DNA from: an uncultured Bacteroides sp.
GTDB lineage: Bacteria; Bacteroidota; Bacteroidia; Bacteroidales; Bacteroidaceae
NCBI GenBank assembly: GCA_900551645.1
Contig: URWP01000004.1
Span: forward strand, 1 to 34,371
Reading direction: 5' to 3'
DNA: 34,371 nt
The notes under the pieces were generated by a model. The model had not been told where the DNA came from and did not search any database. It saw only the letters and a program-made list of their open reading frames with translations. The translations under genes were made by a program, and so were the position numbers. Positions 1 through 8,607 of the stretch are shown piece after piece. Every line of letters starts with the position of its first letter. The first letter of the stretch is position 1.

Positions 1-1550
1 TGCCCCCCGGAAAGCCCCCAGCCACGGTCTCCGATGTTCGTGTCATAACCTTGTTCGGATTCCATGATGAAATCGTGGGCATTGGCTATTTTGGCGGCTT
101 CTATCACTTGTTCCTTGGTTGCATTTTCTACGCCGAAAGTGATATTGTTATAGAAGCTGTCGTTAAACAGGATGGCTTCCTGATTCACATAGCCTATCAA
201 TGAGCGGAGGTCGCTGATGGATACATCCTTGATATTAGTGCCGTCTATCAGGATTTCTCCTCCCTGTACGTCGTGGAATCTGGGAAGTAAATCAACGAGC
301 GTTGATTTGCCGGAACCACTTTGTCCTACCAATGCAATGGTTTCTCCTTTCTTTATCCGCAAGTTAATATCTTTCAGCACCTGGTGCTGTCCGTTATAAC
401 TGAAGGTGATATGATTGAATTGGATGTCCTGGTTAAGAGCCGGCAGGTGTTGAGGATGCTGTTTCTCTACAATCGGATTATCAGCTTTCAGAATTTTGTC
501 TACACGTTCCATGGAAGCTAGTCCACGTGGTATCATGTAGCTGGCTTTTGAGAAGTCCTTCAACGGATTGATAATGCTGTAGAGAATAACCATGTAATAA
601 ATGAAGGTAGAGGCATCGATGGATGAATTGTTTCCGAGAATCAGTGAACCTCCGAACCAGAGTACGATGACAATCAATATGGTTCCCAAGAATTCGCTCA
701 TGGGGTGTGCCAATGCCTGGCGGATGGATACGCGGCTGGTAGCGTCACGATACTCGTTACTGCATTTGTTGAACCGGTCAATCATTTTCTTTTCTGCCGT
801 GAAGGCTTTGATGACACGCAGGCCGCCCAGTGTCTCTTCCAGTTGTGCCATGGTTTCTCCCCATTTCCCTTGAGCTTCGAGAGACTGTCTTTTCAGTTTA
901 CGGCCTATTTTTCCCATGACCCATCCCATGGTAGGCAGCACCAGAATGGTGAATAGCGTCAGCTGCCAGCTGATAATCATCAGGGTAGTGAAATAAGAAA
1001 TAATCAGAATCGGGTTCTTCAGTAACATATCTAAAGAACTGGTAATGGAATTTTCTATTTCCGCTACGTCTCCACTCATACGGGCAATGATGTCTCCCTT
1101 CTTCTCTTCCGAGAAGAATCCTAACGGTAAGTAGGTTACCTTGGAATAGACCATGGTACGGATGTCGCGTACGATACCGGTGCGTAAAGGAACCATGACT
1201 GCTGTAGAGCCGAAATAACAGGCGGTTTTCAGGAAAGTCATTCCGGCCAGAAACAGACCGAGAAACAACAGGGTAGTAGTAGGTCCGTATGTATCAATCA
1301 GCAGGTTGACGTAGTAATAGAAGTTGTTGATGGCTGTCTCTTTCAGTGAGTCGACAGACCATTCCCAATCCATATACTGATAGACCCGCTCCTGTGCTCC
1401 GGTCTTGAACAGGATGTTCAGAATCGGAATCAATAGGGAAAAAGAGAATACATTGAAGATGGCCGAAAGTATGTTTAGAATGATAGCCCAGCTGACATAT
1501 TTCTTGTAAGGCGACACAAAGCGTCGCATGAGTTGGAGGAATTCTTTCAT
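1..1550 (-). CDS. ABC exporter, MsbA-like lipid A/LPS flippase (3' end cut by window)
   Basis: Half-transporter with a fused permease and ATPase, predicted to flip lipid A-core or a related lipid across the inner membrane. Translation from the ATG at 1550 gives MKEFLQLMRRFVSPYKKY, then a hydrophobic permease (about residues 18-340) and a nucleotide-binding domain. The Walker A motif GQSGSGKST starts near residue 409. The window cuts the gene directly after the signature LSGG (residues 513-516), so Walker B and the H-loop lie outside. The order permease then ATPase and the loop 'FFSEEKKGDIIARMSGD' fit the MsbA/type IV exporter family. Its divergent neighbour is a lipid A acyltransferase, which favours an LPS role over drug export. 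A TATCTTTG -7 box lies about 30 nt upstream. Family is clear; substrate is inferred. Confidence 0.9.
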   Translation of the reverse strand, partial: MKEFLQLMRRFVSPYKKYVSWAIILNILSAIFNVFSFSLLIPILNILFKTGAQERVYQYMDWEWSVDSLKETAINNFYYYVNLLIDTYGPTTTLLFLGLFLAGMTFLKTACYFGSTAVMVPLRTGIVRDIRTMVYSKVTYLPLGFFSEEKKGDIIARMSGDVAEIENSITSSLDMLLKNPILIISYFTTLMIISWQLTLFTILVLPTMGWVMGKIGRKLKRQSLEAQGKWGETMAQLEETLGGLRVIKAFTAEKKMIDRFNKCSNEYRDATSRVSIRQALAHPMSEFLGTILIVIVLWFGGSLILGNNSSIDASTFIYYMVILYSIINPLKDFSKASYMIPRGLASMERVDKILKADNPIVEKQHPQHLPALNQDIQFNHITFSYNGQHQVLKDINLRIKKGETIALVGQSGSGKSTLVDLLPRFHDVQGGEILIDGTNIKDVSISDLRSLIGYVNQEAILFNDSFYNNITFGVENATKEQVIEAAKIANAHDFIMESEQGYDTNIGDRGWGLSGG

Positions 1551-1578
1551 AATAGGGAATGTAACTGCTTGTATTCTG

Positions 1579-1586
1579 CAAAGATA
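1579..1586 (-). promoter_or_regulatory. -7 box (TATCTTTG) of the ABC exporter
   Basis: The minus strand reads TATCTTTG, matching the Bacteroides primary-sigma -7 consensus TAnnTTTG, 28 nt before the ATG at 1550. No convincing -33 TTTG is visible. It forms a divergent pair with the box at 1663-1670. Confidence 0.65.
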
Positions 1587-1662
1587 GTGCAAAAAACTTT
1601 AGCTGCGACATCCTTTCTGTAAAAATTGAAGTTTACGTATCGGGAGGATTGTATATTTTTTG

Positions 1663-1670
1663 TAGCTTTG
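1663..1670 (+). promoter_or_regulatory. -7 box (TAGCTTTG) of the acyltransferase gene
   Basis: TAGCTTTG matches TAnnTTTG and lies 25 nt before the ATG at 1696, the usual distance for a short Bacteroides leader. Confidence 0.6.
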
Positions 1671-1695
1671 TCCTGAATTATAATCCGGTGTCCTG

Positions 1696-2598
1696 ATGAA
1701 GTTTGTATATCACATATTATTTTTTCTTTTATATTTGTTGTCCTTGCTTCCGATGAGGCTTCTTTATCTGCTTTCGGACGGACTGTTCTTTCCTTTGTTT
1801 CATATCGTGAAATATCGTCGGAAAGTGGTCGAGAAACAGTTGGATGAGTGTTTCCCGGAAAAAAGTATGCAGGAAAGACGGGCTATAGAACGTCAGTTCT
1901 ATCATTTCTTCTGCGATTATCTGGTAGAAGTCATCAAATTATTCTCTATCTCGAAGAAGGAGATGATGCGCCGTATGAAGTTTGTCGGTATCGAGCAGGT
2001 GCGGGAAGAGTTGAAAGACAAGAAGTTCTGTTTTCTGTATTTGGGACATTACTGTAACTGGGAGTACATTGCTTCTTTATCTTATTGGTTGCCGGAGATT
2101 CACTGCGGACAGATTTATCACCGTATCTATAACCAGGCCTTTGATGAACTGTTTCTGAAACTGCGTGGACAGTTTGGAGGTGAGTCTATTTTGATGAAAG
2201 ATACTCTCCGGAGAATTCTGACTTTACGTAACCAGGAGAAGAAGGTAATGATTGGATTCATTGCCGATCAGCTTCCCAAATGGGAGAACATGCATCATTG
2301 GACTACTTTCCTGAATCATGATACTTCTTTCTTTATAGGAGCCGAACGAATCGCCAAACAGGTGGATGCGGCGCTCTATTATGTAGACGTGGAACGTGTG
2401 AAACGTGGATATTATCAGGTCCGATTCCGGCTAATGACATTGCATCCGAAAGAGTTCCCGGATTACGAATTGACAGACCAATATGCCCGTTTGCTGGAAG
2501 AGAGTATCTGCCGGCAGCCCGCGTACTGGCTTTGGACGCATAAGCGTTGGAAGCGGACAAAAGAGGAATGGTTGAAACGGCAACAGGAAGTTGTATGA
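1696..2598 (+). CDS. Lipid A biosynthesis (late) acyltransferase, LpxL/HtrB family
   Basis: Predicted inner-membrane acyltransferase that adds a secondary acyl chain to the lipid A precursor. The 300-aa length is normal for LpxL/LpxM. A hydrophobic N-terminal anchor (about residues 5-28) precedes the catalytic motif HX4E, seen as H118-YCNW-E123. Further family-like segments are 'FIADQLPKWEN' (near 195) and the C-terminal 'YWLWTHKRWKR', which corresponds to the WxHRRWKxR signature of the family. The gene diverges from the MsbA-like exporter; together they would complete and export lipid A. I cannot tell from sequence which position is acylated or which chain is used. Confidence 0.9.
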   Translation: MKFVYHILFFLLYLLSLLPMRLLYLLSDGLFFPLFHIVKYRRKVVEKQLDECFPEKSMQERRAIERQFYHFFCDYLVEVIKLFSISKKEMMRRMKFVGIEQVREELKDKKFCFLYLGHYCNWEYIASLSYWLPEIHCGQIYHRIYNQAFDELFLKLRGQFGGESILMKDTLRRILTLRNQEKKVMIGFIADQLPKWENMHHWTTFLNHDTSFFIGAERIAKQVDAALYYVDVERVKRGYYQVRFRLMTLHPKEFPDYELTDQYARLLEESICRQPAYWLWTHKRWKRTKEEWLKRQQEVV

Positions 2599-2645
2599 GG
2601 ACTGTTTATAACTATTAGAAATGATAAATTACAGAGAATTTTTCC

Positions 2646-3626
2646 ATGCAAGATAAGAGAATGCCTTTGGTTAGTGTAGTTATTCCCAATTATAATTATG
2701 CTCGTTATTTGGATGCACGTATAGAATCTGTTTTGAATCAAACCTTTACAGATTTTGAACTGATTCTGTTGGATGATGTATCTACAGATGATAGCTTGAA
2801 GGTGTTTGACCAATACAAGGATAATCCACATGTTTCCTGTTTGGTCGTTAATGAAACAAATAGTGGTTCTCCCTTTAAACAATGGATGAAAGGAATTTTA
2901 TTGGCTCAAGGGAAGTATGTCTGGATTGCTGAAGCCGATGATTTAGCAGAATCAGATTTTCTGGAAAAAACTGTTGGTTTGGCTGAACGTTATGAGAATT
3001 TTGCTTTTTGTTATGCCGGATCTTTGTTGATAGACTCCGATGGAGGAATCATGCGGAACAGAGACGTAAATAAATGGGGGAGACGTGCAAGAAAGGAAGC
3101 TGCTTATTTTGATGGAAGACAGTTTGCTGCTCGTAACTTATATTGGAAAAATTATGTAATAAACGCAAGTGGAGTCTTGTTCCGTCGACAGTATGCTTTA
3201 AATCTGGTAGAATCAGATTTTATAAGAATGCGTTGTTGTGGGGATTGGCTGTTTTGGTTCCAGATGGCTTTACAGGGGGGAGTAGGTATGATTTATCGTA
3301 ATCTGAATTATTTCCGTCAACATACAGCTAAGGTGACAGTTGCTTCAACTCGTTCAGGTGAAAGTATTAGGGAAGGTTTGCAGGTTGTGCAAAAGATGGA
3401 AAAGGAACTTCCATTATTGAAGGAATATAAGAAACGTTTGTGTAGAGGAAGGTTTTATCGAAGAATTAAACGTTCATCACTTTCTGAAGAATGTAAAGAA
3501 GAACTTTTTGATGAATTGTCGGCTGTATTAGGGGGAACAGTAGCCGGTTATCGCTTGGAACGGTTGAATCAATTTCTGCGTGTATTGAATCCTTTTATAC
3601 TGACTCCTGGAAGGGATAGGCTATAG
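2646..3626 (+). CDS. Glycosyltransferase family 2
   Basis: GT-A fold sugar transferase of 326 aa, probably cytoplasmic and membrane-associated, adding a sugar to an LPS or surface-glycan acceptor. The N-terminus has the GT2 start 'PLVSVVIPNYNYARYLD', then 'LLDDVSTDDS' (nucleotide binding, about residues 41-50) and 'AEADDLAE' as the DXD-like metal site (about 95-102). The C-terminus is basic and has no clear membrane segment. It begins 47 nt after the acyltransferase, so it may be co-transcribed. It is visibly more AT-rich than its neighbours, which hints at separate acquisition. An in-frame ATG six codons in is an alternative start. The sugar specificity cannot be read. Confidence 0.88.
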   Translation: MQDKRMPLVSVVIPNYNYARYLDARIESVLNQTFTDFELILLDDVSTDDSLKVFDQYKDNPHVSCLVVNETNSGSPFKQWMKGILLAQGKYVWIAEADDLAESDFLEKTVGLAERYENFAFCYAGSLLIDSDGGIMRNRDVNKWGRRARKEAAYFDGRQFAARNLYWKNYVINASGVLFRRQYALNLVESDFIRMRCCGDWLFWFQMALQGGVGMIYRNLNYFRQHTAKVTVASTRSGESIREGLQVVQKMEKELPLLKEYKKRLCRGRFYRRIKRSSLSEECKEELFDELSAVLGGTVAGYRLERLNQFLRVLNPFILTPGRDRL

Positions 3627-3683
3627 AAGAGAATATAAAAAGGTATTTATGGGTAAGGGTTTTAGGTTTCCCTTATGCAGAAC

Positions 3684-3753
3684 CTATATCCTCCAGTGCT
3701 GAACTATATGTTCTAGGCATGGAAAACATAGGGTTCAGCATCGGAGAACATAG
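3684..3753. repeat. Long imperfect stem-loop between convergent genes (possible bidirectional terminator or small repeat)
   Basis: An inner stem pairs 3697-3712 (TGCTGAACTATATGTT) with 3725-3740 (AACATAGGGTTCAGCA), with only two positions out of register. An outer stem pairs 3684-3694 (CTATATCCTCC) with 3743-3753 (GGAGAACATAG), where both mismatches could be G-U pairs. The loop is about 12 nt. It lies between two converging genes and lacks a strong T-run, so it could act as a transcription stop or be a dispersed palindromic element. Confidence 0.55.
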
Positions 3754-3887
3754 AACATTGACGGGAATGTTACAGATACTTCGCCTGCATATCCCTTTAT
3801 AAACTCTGTATGGTTATCATGTCCCGTTTTGCGTTGGATTATGAAACGGTTTGTGAAAGATTTGGCTTATTGGAGCTTATCAGATTT

Positions 3888-4787
3888 TTATTCTTTGTCA
3901 AAAAACTCCTCCATAATGTGTCCATAGAACGTTTTCTTTCCTTCCGGAGTTTTTCTCTGCAGGGGAATCTTGTAGGTCAGTTTATGGAAATCGTAATCCG
4001 TACAGAATTTCTGCCATGCTTCTTCGGTGTATTCATCGTTCAGGCATTTCCCAAGTGGTCCCATGACGGTTATAGGAATCTGTTCGATCATGTGCCTGAT
4101 GGCCGGTACGTGTGCACGGGCGATGGCAAAAGTGTAATCCAACAGCAGGTAGTCGATAAGTTTATTATGCTTTCTCCAGTAACTTAAATGTAAGTCCGCA
4201 ATAATGGATGGAAGCAGGTTACCCTTTCCGCAGGCCACGAAAAAGCTGACCCATCCTCCACGTGATACGTTGTGATAGATAGGTTTATGATGGCAACTCC
4301 AGAATATATCTTCCGGGTGGATAAACTCATCCAGTTTTTTGGATGGGATTAACAACGTACTGTCCATCCATATTCCTCCGTGTTTCCGGAGAAGCATCAT
4401 ACGGAGTATGTCCGAAAAATGTGTGATATCAATGATTCCGGATTTTTGTTTGTCGAGAATTTCTTCAGGAATATCTACATACTTCTGATAGTTTTCTGAA
4501 GTAATCAGAATGACGGGGTGAGTGCATGCGTGCTTTTGAATGGAATGATAGCAGGCTTTTACTATATCGGGCATCTGTTCTTCACCTTGCCACCAGCATA
4601 CCCATATGGGCGAAGTAGCGCCGATATTTTCATTCGGGTCACAGGTTCTGTCTTTGTAACTTGAAACGATTTCTTGTCCTCCGCTTCGGGTCATGAGATA
4701 ATGGAGTATGTACCGTTGCTTGAAAGAAGAGAAGAAACCTTCTATGCGTTTAAAGAAACGTTTGGTCTTTGATACTTGATAGCTCAT
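3888..4787 (-). CDS. Capsular polysaccharide synthesis-type glycosyltransferase (Caps_synth / GT32-like)
   Basis: 299-aa glycosyltransferase. After a basic N-terminus it shows 'IWVCWWQG' (residues 61-68), the 'iW..W.qG' opening typical of Pfam Caps_synth and GT32-like enzymes. The core follows as 'HFSDILRMMLLRKHGGIWMD' (residues 123-142), where GGIWMDST carries the DXD-like metal/nucleotide-sugar site. No signal peptide or clear membrane segment is seen, so it likely acts on the cytoplasmic face. It starts 41 nt after the GT8 gene and is probably transcribed with it. The role in LPS core or capsule is inferred from the flanking genes; donor and acceptor are unknown. Confidence 0.85.
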   Translation of the reverse strand: MSYQVSKTKRFFKRIEGFFSSFKQRYILHYLMTRSGGQEIVSSYKDRTCDPNENIGATSPIWVCWWQGEEQMPDIVKACYHSIQKHACTHPVILITSENYQKYVDIPEEILDKQKSGIIDITHFSDILRMMLLRKHGGIWMDSTLLIPSKKLDEFIHPEDIFWSCHHKPIYHNVSRGGWVSFFVACGKGNLLPSIIADLHLSYWRKHNKLIDYLLLDYTFAIARAHVPAIRHMIEQIPITVMGPLGKCLNDEYTEEAWQKFCTDYDFHKLTYKIPLQRKTPEGKKTFYGHIMEEFFDKE

Positions 4788-4828
4788 ACAAGAAAGGTGT
4801 TAGGGTGATTGACAGTTTAACTGATAAC

Positions 4829-5752
4829 TTATATGTTCTCCAGCTTGATATATTTAGGTTTCCTTAATTTTACATAGAACGGCAACAGCCGGAAAAAACG
4901 TTTCATCCGGCTGAAAGGATTGTTCAATACACGTTCTCCTTTCCACGGAGTCATATCCAGGTAAGTGAAATAGGCCTGGCGTAACGGATGCTGGCTGTCG
5001 TACTCCCATGGCTTGCGGTTGGTGTAATGCAGGATGACCGGATTCTTCAGAACTTCTGCAAACCTGTTCTTCCAGTTTTCGTTCATTACTTTCGGGCGGC
5101 GGTAGAAGGCGTCCTGTACGTTCCATTTCAAATCTACCAGCAATTTATCTTTGTGTAAAACACTGTTCAGCAAATCCTGGTCGTTGAAGAGAATCCGCTC
5201 CGGGTACTTGTGGAAGTAGTCTATGCAGGCATGAGCGATATCGTGCTGGCGCCAATAAGCCAGATTTATCAGCAGGACACCGGCATTGAAGTAAGAGTCT
5301 TCCATGGGGTACTTCAGGATTTCATAGCGTTCCGGTTCGCGGCAACCCATATCTTCTACGGCGGCTACTCCCACATGGTCTATCGGAGTGTTCCAATAGG
5401 GACGTAAATCTCCCAACACCACGATGTCGCAATCCAGATAAAGCAGGCGGTCAATGTCTGCCGGAATCAGTTCCGAAAGGATACAGCGGTAATAGGTAGC
5501 CATAGAGATGCGTTTGCTGAACTTGCGGATGGTAAATTCTTCCAGCAACTTGATGTCCGGTTCATAGAAACAGACCTGATTATTATACCGTGCGGCCAAT
5601 CGGGTTAGGATTTCGCGTTCGGTTTCAGAAAGGTCGCGGGCGATGATATGGGCAGTGAAAGATTCTTCCTTGTTGTTCTCGAACACAGAGACAAGGGTCA
5701 CGGCACAATGGCGCACGTAATTGCTGTCGATGTTGCAGGCGATGTGTATCAT
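4829..5752 (-). CDS. Glycosyltransferase family 8 (LgtC/GspA-like)
   Basis: 307-aa GT8 enzyme, a retaining hexosyltransferase family common in LPS outer-core synthesis. The start MIHIACNID is the canonical GT8 beginning. 'YLDCDIVVLGDL' supplies the DXD motif (D107, D109), followed by 'SYFNAGVLLINL' and the C-terminal 'HYTNRKPW' with its conserved His. I place the start at 5752 and not at the upstream in-frame ATG at 5803, because the TATCTTTG -7 box at 5784-5791 lies downstream of 5803 and GT8 homology begins exactly at MIHIAC. It is the first gene of a two-gene unit with the Caps_synth-type transferase. The transferred sugar (galactose or glucose is usual) is not determinable. Confidence 0.9.
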   Translation of the reverse strand: MIHIACNIDSNYVRHCAVTLVSVFENNKEESFTAHIIARDLSETEREILTRLAARYNNQVCFYEPDIKLLEEFTIRKFSKRISMATYYRCILSELIPADIDRLLYLDCDIVVLGDLRPYWNTPIDHVGVAAVEDMGCREPERYEILKYPMEDSYFNAGVLLINLAYWRQHDIAHACIDYFHKYPERILFNDQDLLNSVLHKDKLLVDLKWNVQDAFYRRPKVMNENWKNRFAEVLKNPVILHYTNRKPWEYDSQHPLRQAYFTYLDMTPWKGERVLNNPFSRMKRFFRLLPFYVKLRKPKYIKLENI

Positions 5753-5783
5753 GCTTGGATGGGAGTTTTGATATTCATTTCTG

Positions 5784-5791
5784 CAAAGATA
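5784..5791 (-). promoter_or_regulatory. -7 box (TATCTTTG) of the GT8 operon
   Basis: The minus strand reads TATCTTTG, 31 nt upstream of the GT8 ATG at 5752. It is only 22 nt from the opposing box at 5814-5821, so the -33 region of each promoter overlaps the core of the other. Confidence 0.7.
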
Positions 5792-5813
5792 GGGGATATT
5801 CATATAAAAGCGT

Positions 5814-5821
5814 TATCTTTG
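5814..5821 (+). promoter_or_regulatory. -7 box (TATCTTTG) of the GT90-ArnT-GtrA-GtrB operon
   Basis: TATCTTTG on the plus strand, 42 nt before the ATG at 5864. It shows that the long open frame upstream of 5864 is not translated as part of the GT90 gene. Confidence 0.7.
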
Positions 5822-5863
5822 TCAAGAAACATTTTATTTACCGGTAACCGTTCATCTAGATTT

Positions 5864-6874
5864 ATGGCAGATAATATCCTTTATAAATTACGGAGTGGAA
5901 AACCCATCAAATGCCTTGACTTCCTGAAAAATTTCTCCGGCCTGCTGATACCTGACAGCTGGTATCGGGCACGTTTAAAACGGAAACTGGAGGCTGCCCG
6001 GCAGCGTCCTGATTATGAATATATGAAACAGCGTGTGGATTATTATATCCGTATTCATGGACCGTGGAAAATATCGGATGAAGACAAACTGGTGCGCGAC
6101 CGGAGCTGGATTCATTATACCGGGGCTATCGGTGATTATCGCCGGAAAATGTTCCATACCGCTTATTATTTCGACCAGCATGATGTAACCCGTTGGTTTC
6201 CGCCGCGGTTGCGTTGGAATTTCTGTCCCGGTGACGTTTATTTTACGCCCGAGGTTCCTACTGTCGTAAAGAGCCGGCTGTTGGCTTCGGACAATCAGAA
6301 TTCAGTGGTACTGAAACTGGATAAGTTGCGTCATTTTATGTTCGTTTATGATACGAAGCCGTTCCGCGAGAAAAAGGATTGTGCCATTTTCCGGGGAAAA
6401 ATCCGTCAGAGCCGTTTGCGTACAGGGTTTCTGAAGAAATTTTTCGGACATCCGTTGTGCGACTGTGGGGTAGTGGGACGGAATGAAGGTTGTCCGGAAG
6501 AATGGATGACCGCCAAGAAGACTATTCGCGAACATTTGGACTATAAGTTCATCATCGCATTGGAAGGAAACGATGTGGCTTCGAACCTGAAATGGGTGAT
6601 GTCTTCCAATTCACTGGCCGTCATGACGCGGCCCACGTGCGAGACCTGGTTCATGGAAGGTACCTTGAAACCGGATTATCATTATGTGGAAGTGAAGGAG
6701 GATTTTTCGGATTTCGAGGAGAAACTCCGTTACTACATAGAACATCCGGAAAAGGCAGAAGAGATTATCCGTCATGCGCACGAGTATGTACAGCAGTTCC
6801 GTAACAAGGAACGTGAAGAATTGCTGCAACTCATGGTGATGCAGCGTTATTTTGAAACAAGCGGACAATTGTAA
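5864..6874 (+). CDS. Glycosyltransferase family 90 (LpsA/CAP10-like LPS glycosyltransferase)
   Basis: 336-aa protein of the GT90 (lipopolysaccharide-modifying/CAP10) family, expected to add a sugar, often glucose or xylose in known members, to LPS core or glycan. Features seen: 'FRGKIRQ' (residues 176-182), the family's conserved R-G segment; 'EGNDVASNLKW' (234-244), the typical nucleotide-sugar-binding stretch; and 'RPTCETWFMEG' (256-266). No signal peptide is seen. The frame stays open upstream to 5648, but the ATG at 5864 is chosen because it lies just after the promoter at 5814-5821 and the upstream residues are antisense to the GT8 gene. The ArnT-like gene follows after 14 nt, so this is the first gene of a four-gene operon. 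Confidence 0.88.
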   Translation: MADNILYKLRSGKPIKCLDFLKNFSGLLIPDSWYRARLKRKLEAARQRPDYEYMKQRVDYYIRIHGPWKISDEDKLVRDRSWIHYTGAIGDYRRKMFHTAYYFDQHDVTRWFPPRLRWNFCPGDVYFTPEVPTVVKSRLLASDNQNSVVLKLDKLRHFMFVYDTKPFREKKDCAIFRGKIRQSRLRTGFLKKFFGHPLCDCGVVGRNEGCPEEWMTAKKTIREHLDYKFIIALEGNDVASNLKWVMSSNSLAVMTRPTCETWFMEGTLKPDYHYVEVKEDFSDFEEKLRYYIEHPEKAEEIIRHAHEYVQQFRNKEREELLQLMVMQRYFETSGQL

Positions 6875-6888
6875 TAAATGATAGGATA

Positions 6889-8607
6889 ATGAAGAAGCAA
6901 GAAAAATATGCATGGTTGTTGGCCATTATTTGTATTATCTCTTTGTTCTTGTTTTTAGGAGAGTCTTTGTTCAATACTCGCGGAGAGCCTCGGGAGGCGG
7001 TAGTTGCCTTGTCCATGTTACAGGATGGCAATTGGGTCTTGCCTATCAACAATGGGGTAGATATGGCTTATAAACCACCTTTGTTCCATTGGTGCATAGC
7101 GTTGTTTTCTACAGTGGCAGGCGGAGTTTCTGAATATACTTCCCGTATGCCTTCGGCAGTAGCACTTGCCTTGATGGTATTGGCGGGCTATGGATTCTAT
7201 GCCCGTAGGCGTGGAAGTGAGCTTGCTTTTCTGATGGGGCTGATTACATTGACGAATTTTGAAGTACACCGTGCTGGAACCAATTGCCGGGTGGATATGT
7301 TGCTTGCCGCTTTGATGGTGCTGGCACTTTATCAGCTATATCGTTGGGGAGAGAAAGGCTTGAGAGGAATTCCTTGGGTGGGAATTCTTTGTCTGAGCGG
7401 AGCATTCCTTACCAAGGGGCCGGTAGGCATGGCTCTTCCGTGTCTGGTCGTGGCCGTTTTTCTATGGATTCGCGGTATGAATTTCAGTCGGATTTTTCTT
7501 TCGTTTTTAGGAATCGGACTGGCTTCGTGCGTGTTGCCGCTGGTGTGGTATGTTGCCGCTTACCGTCAGGGAGGTGATGAGTTTCTCCAGTTGGTACTGG
7601 AAGAGAATGTATATCGCCTGTTAGGAAAGATGAGTTATGAATCGCATGAGAATCCGGCTTATTATAATTTGATTACTGTAATAGCGGGATACGTTCCTTA
7701 CACACTGCTGGTACTTATTTCACTTTTTGTCCTGAAATACCGCAAGTGGTCCGGCAAACCGGCAGAATGGTGGAAACGATTCCGTACTTACATCCGTGAA
7801 ATGGACGATGTCCGTCTGTTTTCTCTGCTTAGTATCGTATTGATTTTTGTATTCTACTGTATTCCTAAAAGCAAGCGCAGTGTTTACCTGCTGCCTATTT
7901 ATCCTTTTCTGGCTTATTTCCTGGCAGAATACATGCTCTATCTGACGCGTCGGCATGCATTGGCGGTGAAGATTTTTGGAGGAGTGATAGCTAGCCTGGC
8001 AGGCCTGTTGCTGATTGTTTTCTTTTCACTTCGGATGGGATGGATACCAGACAGTATTTTTTCGGGAAGTCATGCAGCTCAGAATATAGCGTTCATGCAT
8101 GCGCTTGAGAATGTACCGTTGGGTATTGTTTCCTGGCTTTTGCTGATATTGATGGCTGGATCGGTTGTCGTATTTCTGTCCAGCTTGCAGAAAGACAAAT
8201 CAGGAATCAGTCTACCGTATGCTGTCGTTACTGTAATCGGTACCATATTTTTAAGTCTGGACGGGATTTTCCAGCCGGCCGTATTGAGTTTGAAATCGGA
8301 CAAACCGGTGGCCGAACGCATTGCTTCCATTGTTCCGGAAGGGAAACTATATTCTTACCGCACGGATATTACACCAGGGAACCGGATGCATCCGTTTACT
8401 ATCAATTTTTATTTGGGTGACCGGGTCATTCCTTTTGATGTATTTGAGCCTCAGAAAGGATTCCTGATTGTGGGTAATTCTGAAATTGAAGACTTTAAGA
8501 AAGCATATCCGGCTTATCAGGTGGAGGAAGTGTTTGACAGCGGACATCGCAGTTGTGACGATCATAAAATCATTCATTTTTATCGTTTCTGGAAACATGG
8601 CGAGTGA
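6889..8607 (+). CDS. ArnT-like membrane glycosyltransferase (GT39/GT83, PMT_2 family)
   Basis: 572-aa multi-spanning inner-membrane enzyme that uses an undecaprenyl-phosphate-linked sugar on the periplasmic side, as ArnT does for lipid A. The first membrane segment (about residues 8-24) is followed by the periplasmic loop 'RGEPREA' (31-37), with the acidic/Arg motif of this superfamily, and 'MAYKPPLFHW' (59-68), matching the 'KPPL' motif of ArnT/PMT_2. Around ten further hydrophobic stretches alternate with loops, ending in a soluble C-terminal domain (about 450-572). The next two genes encode the matching flippase-type and donor-synthase proteins. The transferred sugar and acceptor (lipid A, core or protein) are not shown by sequence. 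Confidence 0.85.
   Translation: MKKQEKYAWLLAIICIISLFLFLGESLFNTRGEPREAVVALSMLQDGNWVLPINNGVDMAYKPPLFHWCIALFSTVAGGVSEYTSRMPSAVALALMVLAGYGFYARRRGSELAFLMGLITLTNFEVHRAGTNCRVDMLLAALMVLALYQLYRWGEKGLRGIPWVGILCLSGAFLTKGPVGMALPCLVVAVFLWIRGMNFSRIFLSFLGIGLASCVLPLVWYVAAYRQGGDEFLQLVLEENVYRLLGKMSYESHENPAYYNLITVIAGYVPYTLLVLISLFVLKYRKWSGKPAEWWKRFRTYIREMDDVRLFSLLSIVLIFVFYCIPKSKRSVYLLPIYPFLAYFLAEYMLYLTRRHALAVKIFGGVIASLAGLLLIVFFSLRMGWIPDSIFSGSHAAQNIAFMHALENVPLGIVSWLLLILMAGSVVVFLSSLQKDKSGISLPYAVVTVIGTIFLSLDGIFQPAVLSLKSDKPVAERIASIVPEGKLYSYRTDITPGNRMHPFTINFYLGDRVIPFDVFEPQKGFLIVGNSEIEDFKKAYPAYQVEEVFDSGHRSCDDHKIIHFYRFWKHGE

Noticed and set aside
3810..4187. Plus-strand open frame of 125 codons
   Set aside because: Mostly antisense to the Caps_synth-type glycosyltransferase, with no domain features.
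5753..5803. 17-residue N-terminal extension of the GT8 enzyme
   Set aside because: The ATG at 5803 lies upstream of the promoter box at 5784-5791; canonical GT8 sequence starts at the ATG at 5752.
5648..5863. Upstream in-frame extension of the GT90 gene
   Set aside because: It is antisense to the GT8 gene and lies upstream of the operon's -7 box at 5814-5821, so it would not be on the transcript.
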